From Bradyrhizobium sp. cir1 (lineage in GTDB: Bacteria; Pseudomonadota; Alphaproteobacteria; Rhizobiales; Xanthobacteraceae), in contig NZ_JACIHE010000022.1 in the NCBI RefSeq assembly GCF_014198245.1, positions 44,450 to 108,449 of the forward strand: a stretch of 64,000 nucleotides of DNA, in the 5' to 3' direction. Shown here piece after piece: positions 47,812 through 56,744 of this stretch. Both the position numbers and the translations under genes were made by a program. Under the pieces are notes generated by a model. It was given only the letters and a program-made list of their open reading frames with translations. It ran no database searches and was not told where the DNA came from. Position 1 is the first letter of the stretch. Each line of letters starts with the position of its first letter.

Positions 47812-48854
47812 TTGTACTTCGCCCTGGCCGCCTGGAGGAAGCTCATGTCGACGACATCCTCGTATTTGGTCTCCGGAATGTCCGTTCCCTTGCGGTACCA
47901 GGGCTTGGCGCCGCGTTCGAACGAAGCCTTGTCGATGGCGCCGTCATAGGCCCAGGTCGACTTGTCGAAGCCGAGCTCGGCGCTGACCGCATCGGGATCG
48001 ATCCCTGAGAAATATTTCGGCGTGACCAGCGCCTGCACCTCCGCAAGCGGCGTCGCCTTCACGAAAGCCATCGCACGGTAGATCGCGTTGACATAGGCCT
48101 GCACCATCGGCTTGTCCTGCTCGACCGTGTCCTGGAGTGCGTAGATCACGAGCACGGGCAGCGTGCCGCCGAAATCCTTGTCGAACACACCAGGCTTCGA
48201 CGTGTCGTAGATCGTCCGGCCAAAGCCCTTCTTCTCGACCTCGACGATCCAGCTCGGCGGCGCCATGATGGCGTCGAACTGCTTGGTCTGCAGCGAAGGG
48301 AACATCGTGTTGGGCCCGCCGCCCGCGACCCAGTTCACCTTGCTGCCGAGCCCGCGCGCTTCGAACACATAGGTGCCGAACACCCAGGTGCCCGATCCGA
48401 TCGCGGTCGCGGCAACGATCGGCTTGGCGCCGTCGGGGCGCTTGTACTCCGCGAGCTTCTCGACCGAAGTGATGCCACTGTCGTAGAGGTCCTGCCGGAC
48501 CATGATGTTGGCATAGGAGCACACCATCTCGGTCGCGAGCAGGATCTTGCAGGGCTTGCCGCGCGCACCGAGCTGGAGCGGATGGCTGGCATCGCCATGC
48601 GCGAACAGCACCTGCCCCGCCGCCAAGGTCTGGCGGCCGAACGTGCCGGCGTTACCTGTGACGAGCTTGGAATCGAGCCCTTCGTCCCTAAAGTAGCCCT
48701 TGAGCTCGGCGATCATGCCGATGGCGTAGACCGGCGAGACCGGCCCGAATGCGAGCGAGACCTGCTTGGCCTCCGCACGCAATTGCCCCGGCAGCAGCGA
48801 TGCACCGGCCCATGCGGAGCCCGCGATCAGCGCCTGGCGCCTGTTCATGCTCAT
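47808..48854 (-). CDS. ABC transporter substrate-binding protein (NMT1/THI5-like)
   Basis: A 348-residue binding protein behind GGGAGGAG. The N-terminus MSMNRRQALIAGSAWAGASLLPGQLRAEA resembles a twin-arginine or Sec signal. VYAIGMIAELKGYFRDEGLD is the NMT1/SsuA family opening. Ligands in this family include sulfonates, aromatic acids, pyrimidine precursors and dicarboxylates. The CoA-transferase and lyase in the same operon point to an organic acid. Confidence 0.87.
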   Translation of the reverse strand: MSMNRRQALIAGSAWAGASLLPGQLRAEAKQVSLAFGPVSPVYAIGMIAELKGYFRDEGLDSKLVTGNAGTFGRQTLAAGQVLFAHGDASHPLQLGARGKPCKILLATEMVCSYANIMVRQDLYDSGITSVEKLAEYKRPDGAKPIVAATAIGSGTWVFGTYVFEARGLGSKVNWVAGGGPNTMFPSLQTKQFDAIMAPPSWIVEVEKKGFGRTIYDTSKPGVFDKDFGGTLPVLVIYALQDTVEQDKPMVQAYVNAIYRAMAFVKATPLAEVQALVTPKYFSGIDPDAVSAELGFDKSTWAYDGAIDKASFERGAKPWYRKGTDIPETKYEDVVDMSFLQAARAKYK

Positions 48855-48895
48855 GTGCTGCTCCTCCCTTGATCTTGTTTGATTGCGCCGACCGG

Positions 48896-50110
48896 TCAGG
48901 ACGGCGCAACCTTGATCGTCCCCTGCTGCCGCAGCGCTTCGATCTCGTCCGGCGACATGCCGATCTCGCTCAGGATCTCGCCGCTGTGCTGACCGATCCC
49001 GGGAGGATCGTAGCGATTGGGCAGGCGCATTCCGTCCATGGAAATCGGCAACAGCGGCGTCTTGGCCTCGCGGCCGTCAGGAAGCCGAATGTCGGTCAGG
49101 CCACCGGACCGGTTGAGATGCGGATCGTCGAAGAGATCGCCGGGCTTGTTCACCGGCGCATAGGGCAGATCGAGCTGCTCGAGCCGCGCAGCGAGATCGG
49201 CTTTGTCCCATTGCTTGAAGATCTTCGCGATCTCCGGGATCAGCCAGCTGCGATGATCGACCCGGTCGTTGCTGCTCGCAAAGCGGGGATCGGTAAGCCA
49301 GGCTTCGCGATCGAAGGCGCGGCAGAACGCCTCCCATTGTTCTTCGCCGACGATGGTGACGAACAGTTTTGAGCCGTCCCTGGTATCGAAGAGGTCGTAG
49401 ACCGGCCATGGGCTGTCCTTGATCGAGTACGGGATCGAGGGCTGGCCGCTGACCACCTCGCACATCATGGCCTGCGCCATCAGGAACACGTTGTTCTCAT
49501 AGAGGGCGCTCTGGATGTAGCGGCCCCGGCCGGTGCGCTGCCGCTCGGCGAGCGCAGCTTGAATCGCGATCACGCCGAACATGCCGCCCATGACATCGTT
49601 GACCGAAGCGCCGGCGCGCATCGGTCTGTCGGGCAAACCGGTCATGTAGGCGAGGCCGCCCATCATCTGCACGACCTCGTCGAGTGCGAGGCGGTTCTCG
49701 TAAGGGCCAGGCAGATAGCCCTTGAGCGAGCAATAGATCAGGCGTGGTGCGAAGGCCGCGACATTGTCGTAGTCGAGGCCGATCCGCTTCAACAAGCCCG
49801 GCCGGAAGTTCTCGATCAGGACGTCGCTGCTGGCAATCAGCCTTCGTGCGACGTCCTGGCCCTGCGCGCCCGACGTGTCCAGCGCGATGCTGCGTTTGTT
49901 GCGGCTGTAGGTCGCAAAGAAGCCGGCGGCAGGCCCCTTGAAGGTGCGGGTGCGGTCGCCCTTCGGCGGTTCGACCTTGATCACGTCGGCTCCGAGATCG
50001 GCCAGGATCAGGCCGCAGCTCGGCCCCATCACCATCTGGCTGAACTCGATCACCCGAACGCCCGCCAACGGACGCAGCTCAGATGCCCTCTCGTGCGCAG
50101 CCGCAGTCAT
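48896..50110 (-). CDS. Class III CoA-transferase (CaiB/BaiF family)
   Basis: A 404-residue enzyme with the family signature VRVIEFSQMVMGPSCGLILADLGADVIKVEPP, NKRSIALD, DVLIENFRPG and the Asp of SVNDVMGGMFGV, the usual catalytic aspartate. It moves CoA from an acyl-CoA donor onto a free acid. Its start overlaps the lyase stop by four bases, so it probably makes the CoA ester that the lyase cleaves. Confidence 0.9.
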   Translation of the reverse strand: MTAAAHERASELRPLAGVRVIEFSQMVMGPSCGLILADLGADVIKVEPPKGDRTRTFKGPAAGFFATYSRNKRSIALDTSGAQGQDVARRLIASSDVLIENFRPGLLKRIGLDYDNVAAFAPRLIYCSLKGYLPGPYENRLALDEVVQMMGGLAYMTGLPDRPMRAGASVNDVMGGMFGVIAIQAALAERQRTGRGRYIQSALYENNVFLMAQAMMCEVVSGQPSIPYSIKDSPWPVYDLFDTRDGSKLFVTIVGEEQWEAFCRAFDREAWLTDPRFASSNDRVDHRSWLIPEIAKIFKQWDKADLAARLEQLDLPYAPVNKPGDLFDDPHLNRSGGLTDIRLPDGREAKTPLLPISMDGMRLPNRYDPPGIGQHSGEILSEIGMSPDEIEALRQQGTIKVAPS

Positions 50111-51042
50111 GCGGCGCTCCGCAGGACCTTGGGAATCCCGGCCTCGTGCAGATGGCCGGTCAGATGGTTTGCCGGGATGTGGCGGGCGAGAATCTCGCGG
50201 GTCTGCATCAGGCGGTCGAGGTCGATGCCGGTGGAGAGCCCCATGCGCTCCAGCATGAACACGAGATCCTCGGTGACGATGTTGCCGCGCGCGCCGGGAG
50301 CGAAGGGGCAGCCGCCGAGGCCGGACACTGCGGCATCGAAACGGCGGATGCCGGCCTCGAGGCCTGCGATGGCATTGGCAAGGCCCGCACCGAGCGTGTC
50401 GTGCAGATGCAGCCGCAGCGTCATTTGCGTTCCGACCTCACGCTGCACGGCGGTGACGATCTGCCGGATCGATTTGGGCGTCGCATAACCGACGGTGTCG
50501 GCAAGGCCGATCTCGTCGGCCCGCGCTTCGGCAAAGGCGCGCGCGACCCGGCATACCGCCGCTTCGCTCACTTCGCCTTCCAGCGAGCAGCCGAAGGAGG
50601 TGGAGATCGCACCCATCAATTGCGGCCGCCGCCCCACCGGCCGAGCGTCGATCGCGGCGCGGACCGCGCGAAACCCCTCGACCTGCTCGTCGATCGAGCG
50701 GCGCACGTTGGCTCGGTTGTGCGTCTCGCTGGCCGAGATGACGAAATAGAGGGAGTCGACGCCGGCGCCGATGGCGCGCTCGGCGCCCTTCGGGTTCGGC
50801 ACCAGCGCGCCGATGGTGGTCGATTTGTGCGTGAGCGCATGCGCCATCACCGCATCGACGTCGGCGAATTGTGGCACGACTTTCGGCGGGACGAACGACC
50901 CGGCATCGATCTCGCGGACGCCCGCGGCCGCGATCATGTCGATCAAGGCGCATTTGGCTTCGGTCGGAACGAAGATGTCCAGGTTCTGGAGACCATCGCG
51001 GGGCGCGACCTCGCAAATGTGGACATCGGGCTCGCGGGCCAT
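50107..51042 (-). CDS. HMG-CoA-lyase-like enzyme
   Basis: 311 residues from ATG 51042, preceded by AGGGAGG; an upstream extension to 51123 would cover the promoter repeats. TIM-barrel lyase: VAPRDGLQN, GAGVDSLYFVISASETHN, LADTVGYATP, the metal-binding HLHDTLGAGLAN and the catalytic Cys loop GLGGCPFAPGARGNIVTEDLV. It cleaves a 3-hydroxy-3-methylglutaryl-CoA or related citramalyl-type CoA ester. First gene of the operon, facing a GntR regulator. Confidence 0.9.
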   Translation of the reverse strand: MAREPDVHICEVAPRDGLQNLDIFVPTEAKCALIDMIAAAGVREIDAGSFVPPKVVPQFADVDAVMAHALTHKSTTIGALVPNPKGAERAIGAGVDSLYFVISASETHNRANVRRSIDEQVEGFRAVRAAIDARPVGRRPQLMGAISTSFGCSLEGEVSEAAVCRVARAFAEARADEIGLADTVGYATPKSIRQIVTAVQREVGTQMTLRLHLHDTLGAGLANAIAGLEAGIRRFDAAVSGLGGCPFAPGARGNIVTEDLVFMLERMGLSTGIDLDRLMQTREILARHIPANHLTGHLHEAGIPKVLRSAA

Positions 51043-51067
51043 GTGGGCCTCCCTGGGTTGATTGTAT

Positions 51068-51088
51068 ATTGTTGCATAAAAGAACAAT
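51068..51088. promoter_or_regulatory. Inverted repeat in the lyase/GntR divergent promoter
   Basis: ATTGTT (51068-51073) and AACAAT (51083-51088) are perfect 6-bp arms 9 bases apart, 26 bases before the lyase start. This is a plausible GntR operator. Confidence 0.4.
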
Positions 51089-51100
51089 CCATGGGACATT

Positions 51101-51132
51101 CTGTCAAGCCCTAAAACTGTCAAGCCCTAAAA
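51101..51132. repeat. Tandem duplication of a 16-bp unit upstream of the GntR gene
   Basis: The unit ctgtcaagccctaaaa occurs twice back to back (51101-51116 and 51117-51132), 15 bases before the GntR start. It may be a duplicated binding site or a replication slip. Confidence 0.6.
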
Positions 51133-51147
51133 CCTGCGTGCACTGCA

Positions 51148-52056
51148 ATGAGAGCCACCGATAGTTCCCGACAGCGCAGCGACAAGAACGGCTCCGAGCG
51201 CGCCGAGCACCTCGCCGGTCTGATCATGACACTCGCTCGCCGCGAAGGCATGAAGGCCGGAGACCGCCTGGTCGAACAAAGGCTTGCGGATGCGCTGGAC
51301 CTTTCACGCGCGCCGATCCGGCTCGGCCTGAAGGCACTGGAAGCGGCAGGGCTGGCGCGCGGCGAACCCCATCGCGGCTTCGTGCTGGCGAAGAATCCAA
51401 CCAGTGGCGCCGTCCAGCCGGCGCTCGCGGCCGTCAGGCGCAGCGAGCAAGTTTATACGACCATCGCAGGCGACGTGCTCGCGAGCCGACTTCCGCCCGA
51501 CGTAACTGAGGCGGAGCTCTTGCGCCGCTATGATCTGAGCCGCGCGGAATTGCAGCGGCTGCTGGACCGCATCGCCGCCGAGGGCTGGATCGCTCGCTTA
51601 CCGGGCTATGGCTGGCGTTTCGCGAAGACGGTCTCGAGTCCCGAAGCGCAAGTGCAGGCCAAGGCGTTTCGCGCGGTGATCGAGCCGGCGGCGATCGCGC
51701 AGCCCGGCTTTGCGCTGCCCCAAGAGGTGATCACACGCCTGCGCGAGCGCCAACAGCGGGTCTTCGATGGCGAAATCGAGAAGATGACGATCGGCGAGAT
51801 CTTTCACTCCGGCTGTGAATTCCACGAGGAGATCATCCGCGGCGCGGGCAATCCCTTCTTCCTCGAGGCGCTCAAGCGCGTGAACTCGATCCGTCGCCTG
51901 TTCGCCTATCGCAGCTTCGCCGATCGTGAGGGCATGCGCCGACACGTGCGCGAGCACCTACGCTTGCTCGACCTGTTGGAAGCCCGCCACTATCCGGAAG
52001 CAGCTGAACTGATGACGCGGCACCTGCAGCGCCCGCTAGTCGAAGGCCTGTCTTGA
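51148..52056 (+). CDS. GntR-family regulator with two winged-helix domains
   Basis: A 302-residue regulator. A first winged helix (RLVEQRLADALDLSRAPIRLGLKALEAAGLARGE, residues about 40-75) is followed by a second one (VYTTIAGDVLASRLPPDV..AELLRRYDLSRAELQRLLDRIAAEGWI, residues about 97-148). An all-helical FCD-like effector domain follows (VIEPAAIAQPGF..FHEEIIRGAGNPFFLEAL). Tandem DNA-binding domains are unusual for GntR proteins. It diverges from the CoA-transferase/lyase/ABC operon and probably senses its substrate or CoA ester. Confidence 0.85.
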   Translation: MRATDSSRQRSDKNGSERAEHLAGLIMTLARREGMKAGDRLVEQRLADALDLSRAPIRLGLKALEAAGLARGEPHRGFVLAKNPTSGAVQPALAAVRRSEQVYTTIAGDVLASRLPPDVTEAELLRRYDLSRAELQRLLDRIAAEGWIARLPGYGWRFAKTVSSPEAQVQAKAFRAVIEPAAIAQPGFALPQEVITRLRERQQRVFDGEIEKMTIGEIFHSGCEFHEEIIRGAGNPFFLEALKRVNSIRRLFAYRSFADREGMRRHVREHLRLLDLLEARHYPEAAELMTRHLQRPLVEGLS

Positions 52057-52145
52057 TGATCTTCGCGCCGCCGGGAAACTATTGATCCAAGCTGCCATGG
52101 GTCAACACACGACACCAACCGACGTCAGCACTGATGGAGAAGCTT

Positions 52146-53413
52146 ATGCGTGGAATCCCCGTCGCGATTTCGCTTCTTGCGCTCACAGCGGCCATAGGTG
52201 TTGGAACCTCGACGGGGCGAACCGAGCCCTCCCTACTTCCGATCGGAGCGAGGGTCGGGGATTTGGACCTTTCACCTTTTTATCGTTGGTCCGGCACTCT
52301 GCCGGAACGACCGGGGCTGATGCTGCGGCAGGAGGCCGTGCCACCGCAGCCCGAAATCATAAGCGCAGGTCGCGCCGAGCGGATCCTATACACATCCAAC
52401 GATCTGCGGTGGAGTGCCCGCATCGTTCCGGTGATCTTTATCTGCCAAAGGGGGAGTCACCGGCGGGCGGCTGGCCACTGGTCGCCTGGGCGCATGGCAC
52501 GCTCGGCGTATCTGATGCATGTGCCCCATCTTGGACCGGACACAAGCCGCGTGATGCAACCTATATCCAGCGATGGCTTGAGAACGGTTTCGCAGTTGTC
52601 GCCACGGACTACCAGGGGCTCGGCGGGCCAGGCCCACATCCTTACCTGGTCTGGCAGGCGGAAGGCCGCTCTGTGCTCGATGCGGTGAGAGCCGCGTTGT
52701 CGGCGTATCCGGACAGGATCGCACCGAAAGTCTTTATCACGGGGCAGTCGCAAGGCTCAGGTGCCGCGATCGGAGCGACGATGATTGCGGAAAGCTACGC
52801 TGCAGATGTGCCGCTGCTTGCGACTGTGGCTACGGGACTCGTCTCGACGTTCCCGGATGGACCATACAGGCCGGACACGACCGCGATAGCGTCCCCTATC
52901 TATACGACCTTGATGATGCTCGGCGGTTCGCTGGCCGAAGGGGCTCCCACGGTCGACGATCTCGTCTCGGACAAGGGTAAGCCAATTCTAAAGGCAGCCC
53001 GTGAGAGCTGCGCCCCAGAAATGCGAGATGTCGCACGTCGGGAGGGCATTACTGCGGATAACGTCTATGTCCAGCCGATGGTCCAGGTTTTGGCGCGGCT
53101 GACGCCTGTCACCGACATGAGAGCGAGAAGGCTTCATGTGCCCATGCTCCTCGGCACCGGTCTCGCCGACACTACGCTGGTGCCGATGCGCCAATATGCG
53201 GAGGTCGCCGCTCTATGCGCCGTTGGAAACGACGTCAATTGGAAGACCTATCCCGGTGCTACGCACAATGGCGGCTTGAACGCTGCCTTTCCCGATGCCT
53301 TGGCCTTCTTCCGTGGCGTGCTCGCCGGAGAAAAGCCGCGAAGCAACTGTTCCGAAATTACTGAACCCGGTCCACCTGGTGAAGCTGCAACAGGCATTGC
53401 GTTTAACGACTAG
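52146..53413 (+). pseudogene. Secretory lipase/alpha-beta hydrolase, frameshifted
   Basis: A start at ATG 52146 (GGAGA upstream) gives a Sec signal peptide (MRGIPVAISLLALTAAIGVGTSTG) and continues to LRWSARIVPV near 52430. From there the protein continues in another frame: GDLYLPKGESPAGGWPLVAWAHGT, then the nucleophile elbow ITGQSQGSGAAIGA, a Pro-rich middle and YPGATHNGGLNAAFPDAL with the catalytic His. The join needs a one- or two-base change around 52428-52432. It may be a true inactivating frameshift or a sequencing error. The fold is that of secreted lipases and esterases. Confidence 0.75.
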
Positions 53414-53569
53414 CAACGAACAGCCACAACGAGCGAGTTGGAAAGCTTCGCTGCAGCGCAGCTGTTCCGTCGTCGGTACGTTTGCAGCGTCCCTTCCAGT
53501 CGCGCAGCCGACGCTTGCTTCTGGCCGTGGCTGGCCCCTGACTCCGTCCAGCCTCTCGTTCGCCCTATA

Positions 53570-53934
53570 AGCGATATCAAACGCGTCCCGGGGGAGCAGA
53601 GCGGGGTAACCGTCTCTTCCGGAGACTTCGGACTCGCCTATCGCGGCTGGAGGATTGGAGATCGATCATTACGATCTCGCTTGGCACGCCGCCGCACGCG
53701 CTGATAGTGGCCTCGTCGGGTGGCCACAGTAAAAACTATTAGATGGTCGTCGAGGAAATCCTGTATCCATCCAGGCCTGTCCGGTTCACACGACTACTGA
53801 CTCTTCGCGGACACGGTGTACTTCACCGCGCCCAACAATGGCGCCGTATTCTCGACCGGATCAATCGCCTTCAGTCAGTCGATGCCTACAACAATTTCGA
53901 AAACAATGTCTCGCGACTTCTGGCATCATTTTAA
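53570..53934 (+). pseudogene. Relic of an N,N-dimethylformamidase large-subunit-like gene
   Basis: In three changing frames the DNA spells AAGGLEIDHYDLA, HALIVASSGGHSKNY, a TAG stop, MVVEEILY, then FADTVYFTAPNNGAVFSTGSIAFSQS and AYNNFENNVSRLLASF before a stop at 53934. This order resembles the C-terminal part of the DMFase beta subunit, where the glycine-rich GGAVFS segment is followed by NNYDNNVSR. One nonsense codon and at least three frame changes show long decay. The 5' part is not recognisable, so the left limit is approximate. Confidence 0.55.
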
Positions 53935-54149
53935 CCGCGTTCAGTCGGAAAGGCCGGCTGCCGGGCTGTGCCTCGACGGCTGAGGCGAAGCAATGGCGCT
54001 GGACTGGACGAGCCAATTTATTCGGGTCGTCGAATTTACGATAGCGAGGTGGCGGCCCTGGTCGGCCCAGAGGGGCCGCATTAGTGTGCCCATTGCTGAG
54101 GCAAGGCGAGCCGTAAATCAGCGAGGCTCGTCTTGAACGGAATCGGCAA

Positions 54150-55196
54150 TCAAACGGGATGGGAGAGTATCGAGACCTCATAGCCGTCCACGCGGCCAAG
54201 ATAGATCGGTTGGCTCGAACCGGCGAGCGTGCCGCCCTTCTTGCCGCGGGCTGTGCGCGCTTGAAGCGCGCGGCCGACTTTACCTCGAACTGAGTCGGCG
54301 CGCGTCGTCTCGGCCGCAGCGACCAAAGCCGCAAAGCAATGCACGCCTTCGTAGCAAGATTGGCCAAAAGCGTTGGCGGGGGGCGGACTATCGCCATGGA
54401 GTGTGTGATAGCGCTCGAGGAATGCGCCGTTGTTATGCGATCGAAGGCTGGAGAAGTACGCTGACGAAATGTAGAGGTTTTCGGTTTCGTGTTCGGCGAG
54501 CCCATAGATGATCGTCTCATCTACGGCGCAGGCAAAGCGATCCGCTCGCGACGTGAGCCCTGCGGCCGCGAACGCGCGATTGAAATGGATCGCGTCGGAT
54601 CCCAGGAAAAATGGGAGAACAACGTCGGATCGGGTGGAGGCGATACGGGACAAAATTTCATCATAGTCGCGGCTGCCCAACGGCAGATACATTTCACCCG
54701 TTATGGTTCCGCGCGCTTCCTGAATCATTGCTCGTGCGATCGTTATACTTCCACGTGGCCACATGTAGTCGTTCCCGCAGAGAAAATAGCGCCGGTCACG
54801 GTGGCCGCCCTGGAACATCCGAAGCGCCGGTGCGAGAAGTTGACTAGATGTTTCGCCTGTTGTCACAACTCTCGCGTCATTCTCGAACCCTTCGAACTGC
54901 GGCGTATAGATAAAGGGTACTGTGCGGCCGACAGCGCGCGTCACTGGTCTACGGCAATAGCTCGGGACCATGCCGACGATGCCGTCGATACCTTCGAAGG
55001 CAACCGCATTGGATGCCGCTTCAGCCGCCGTTTCTCCCGTAGGCCCGCTGTCGATCGTGGTGAGTTCGATGTGCCGACCGAGCACGCCTCCCGCCTGATT
55101 GAGCTCCGCGACTGCCAGTTGTGCACAAGCAATGGCTGAGGGGGTCCAGATCGCAGTCGCCCCCGTTTCGGCTACGAGCAAACCAAGCTTGATCAT
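54150..55196 (-). CDS. AmiC-like periplasmic-binding-fold protein
   Basis: 348 residues from ATG 55196, with GGAGAGGG upstream. It has no signal peptide. The fold is that of type I binding proteins of the AmiC/UrtA group: IKLGLLVAETGATAIWTPSAI.CAQLAVAELNQAGGVLGRHIEL, then IVGMVPSYCRRPVTRAVG and RYFLCGNDYMWPRGS. AmiC binds short amides in the cytoplasm and controls the antiterminator AmiR. No AmiR gene is seen here. The nearby amide-type transporter supports an amide-sensing role, by inference. Confidence 0.75.
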   Translation of the reverse strand: MIKLGLLVAETGATAIWTPSAIACAQLAVAELNQAGGVLGRHIELTTIDSGPTGETAAEAASNAVAFEGIDGIVGMVPSYCRRPVTRAVGRTVPFIYTPQFEGFENDARVVTTGETSSQLLAPALRMFQGGHRDRRYFLCGNDYMWPRGSITIARAMIQEARGTITGEMYLPLGSRDYDEILSRIASTRSDVVLPFFLGSDAIHFNRAFAAAGLTSRADRFACAVDETIIYGLAEHETENLYISSAYFSSLRSHNNGAFLERYHTLHGDSPPPANAFGQSCYEGVHCFAALVAAAETTRADSVRGKVGRALQARTARGKKGGTLAGSSQPIYLGRVDGYEVSILSHPV

Positions 55197-55384
55197 GCAA
55201 CCGACCCTCTCCATTTGCCGTCCGTTTCCATCCTGCAGAATGAACTATCTGCAGTCGCTTACGGCAAAGCTTAGGATCAGATGCAAACTCCGTGCCGGTA
55301 GACGGCTGGATTTTGCCCCTGCAACTAGTCCCGATTCGGTGTTTCGCGAAATCTATAGTTGTTAGGCACTGAGAATGCTGCCCC

Positions 55385-56028
55385 CTATTTTAGCAAGAAA
55401 ACCTGGGTGAAGACGCGCCGAGCAAGTTCGGAAGAGACAAAGTGCTGGTCGCGCCTGGTTTCAGAAATCTGTATGGCAAGCCAAACGTCTAGCCTTGGAT
55501 CGATCAATTCGCACATGATGGGATTGGCCGTGCCAGTTGAGAAGATGCCGTGCACGTCCATTGCGCTCTTTTCCAGTGCCGCAAGCGACAAAGGTTTTGC
55601 CGGGGCGACCGTGTAGCGCGGGTTTTCGAGCCAGGCATTGGCACACCGAAAACGCACTCACTGAATACGCACTCGCTGAGCTTGTCACCTATGACGAGCT
55701 TTGCGGCAGCTGCCGCACTCATCCTCCCGGAAACCGTCGATTCCAGCGTTGCCAGAAGCTTTGGGAGCGATTGCTCGGCGCTAGCTTTCCGTCCCAGGCC
55801 GAAATAGGCGATGCCAAACCATGACCTGTAGTGAACCTCGAATTTGAGATCTTCAGTGTCGTCCACAGGTTGTTCAATGCGTGCGTCCGTGCGGTCGCTG
55901 GCGAGAATTCGCGCTTTGCTCCATTCCGCACCGTATGTCCATTGGGAGTGGAAGGGCATCTTTAGCGCGCTCAGGTCGACATCCTGCAAGCGGATTCCTA
56001 GGCGTGCTCCTGATTCGGAATTGTTCAT
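55385..56028 (-). pseudogene. Frameshifted gene of unknown family
   Basis: From ATG 56028 (GAGAGAG upstream) the frame gives MNNSESGARLGIRLQDVD and continues to KLVIGDKLSECVFSECVFGVPMPG, where a tandem SECVF (15-bp duplication) lies. Coding character then shifts frame to AWLENPRYTVAPAKPLSLAALEKSAMDVHGIF and continues to FTQVFLLK and a stop at 55385. I do not recognise the family. The duplication beside the frame change suggests the gene was damaged by slippage. Sited between the AmiC-like gene and the MarR gene. Confidence 0.5.
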
Positions 56029-56125
56029 GCTCTCTCTCGTTTGGCGGGATCGATGACAGAAGTATCGACGATCGAGGGATGGACTCCGCACTTCGAAGGA
56101 AGAGTTGCGAAGCCCCTAGCCCCAC

Positions 56126-56542
56126 TCATTCCATCCTGCGTATGAAGCTTTCCAACATGGCCCTCAGCTTTTCGGCGTGCTCGTTGCCGTAGGCGTCTTC
56201 AGCCTTGGTCTCTTGCTCGTTGACTCGCGCGCTCTGGGCCGCAAGGCGCTCCGCTCCCTTCTCTGACAGGAAGAGGACGACCTTCCGGCGATCGGACGGA
56301 TCAGGAGCGCGGTAGACGAGCGCTTCCTGCACCATGCGATCGACAATTTTGGTGGTGGTCGGAGCGCTCAGGGCCAATTCATCGGCGATGGCGCGCATCG
56401 TCATTCCTCGGCGCTCCGACAGCGCCTTCATCAAACGCCACTCATCGAGGGCGATGCCATCTGCATTTAGATGGCGAGCAAAATGCCTGCTCGCTTGGGA
56501 CAGTAGATGAGACAAATGCTCGTTTAGGGGGCGATCTGACAT
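56126..56542 (-). CDS. MarR-family transcriptional regulator
   Basis: 138 residues from ATG 56542; a TTG at 56554 is an alternative. The winged helix is clear: GIALDEWRLMKALSERRGMTMRAIADELALSAPTTTKIVDRMVQEALVYRAPDPSDRRKVVLFLSEKG. It diverges from the urea/amide-type transporter operon about 200 bases away and is the likely regulator of it. A 12-bp palindrome lies at its start codon. Confidence 0.88.
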   Translation of the reverse strand: MSDRPLNEHLSHLLSQASRHFARHLNADGIALDEWRLMKALSERRGMTMRAIADELALSAPTTTKIVDRMVQEALVYRAPDPSDRRKVVLFLSEKGAERLAAQSARVNEQETKAEDAYGNEHAEKLRAMLESFIRRME

Positions 56543-56554
56543 TTGAAATTTCAA
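56543..56554. promoter_or_regulatory. 12-bp palindrome at the MarR start
   Basis: TTGAAATTTCAA is perfectly self-complementary and sits directly before the MarR start codon, as expected for an autoregulatory MarR operator. Confidence 0.45.
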
Positions 56555-56744
56555 CTATTTGCGACTCTATAAGCTCTCTACATCGATCTTGAGCCGCATG
56601 GAAAGAAATAACTTCGAGGAATTCCTTCCATTTTTGGACCAGAAAGCTCAAATTTAGCGTCTGAGAAAAGTAGTTGCTTTTTCAATCATTGTAATATCAA
56701 CTTCATGGAGCTAATCACCCGCGCCCCACCCGGAGTTTCGCCCC

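Noticed and set aside
50083..51114. A 343-codon plus-strand frame over the HMG-CoA-lyase-like gene
   Set aside because: Mirror frame of a gene with intact active-site motifs; Arg/His/Asp-rich with no known fold.
51101..51132. Tandem repeat considered as a CRISPR-like array
   Set aside because: Only two copies, no spacers, no cas genes anywhere in the window.
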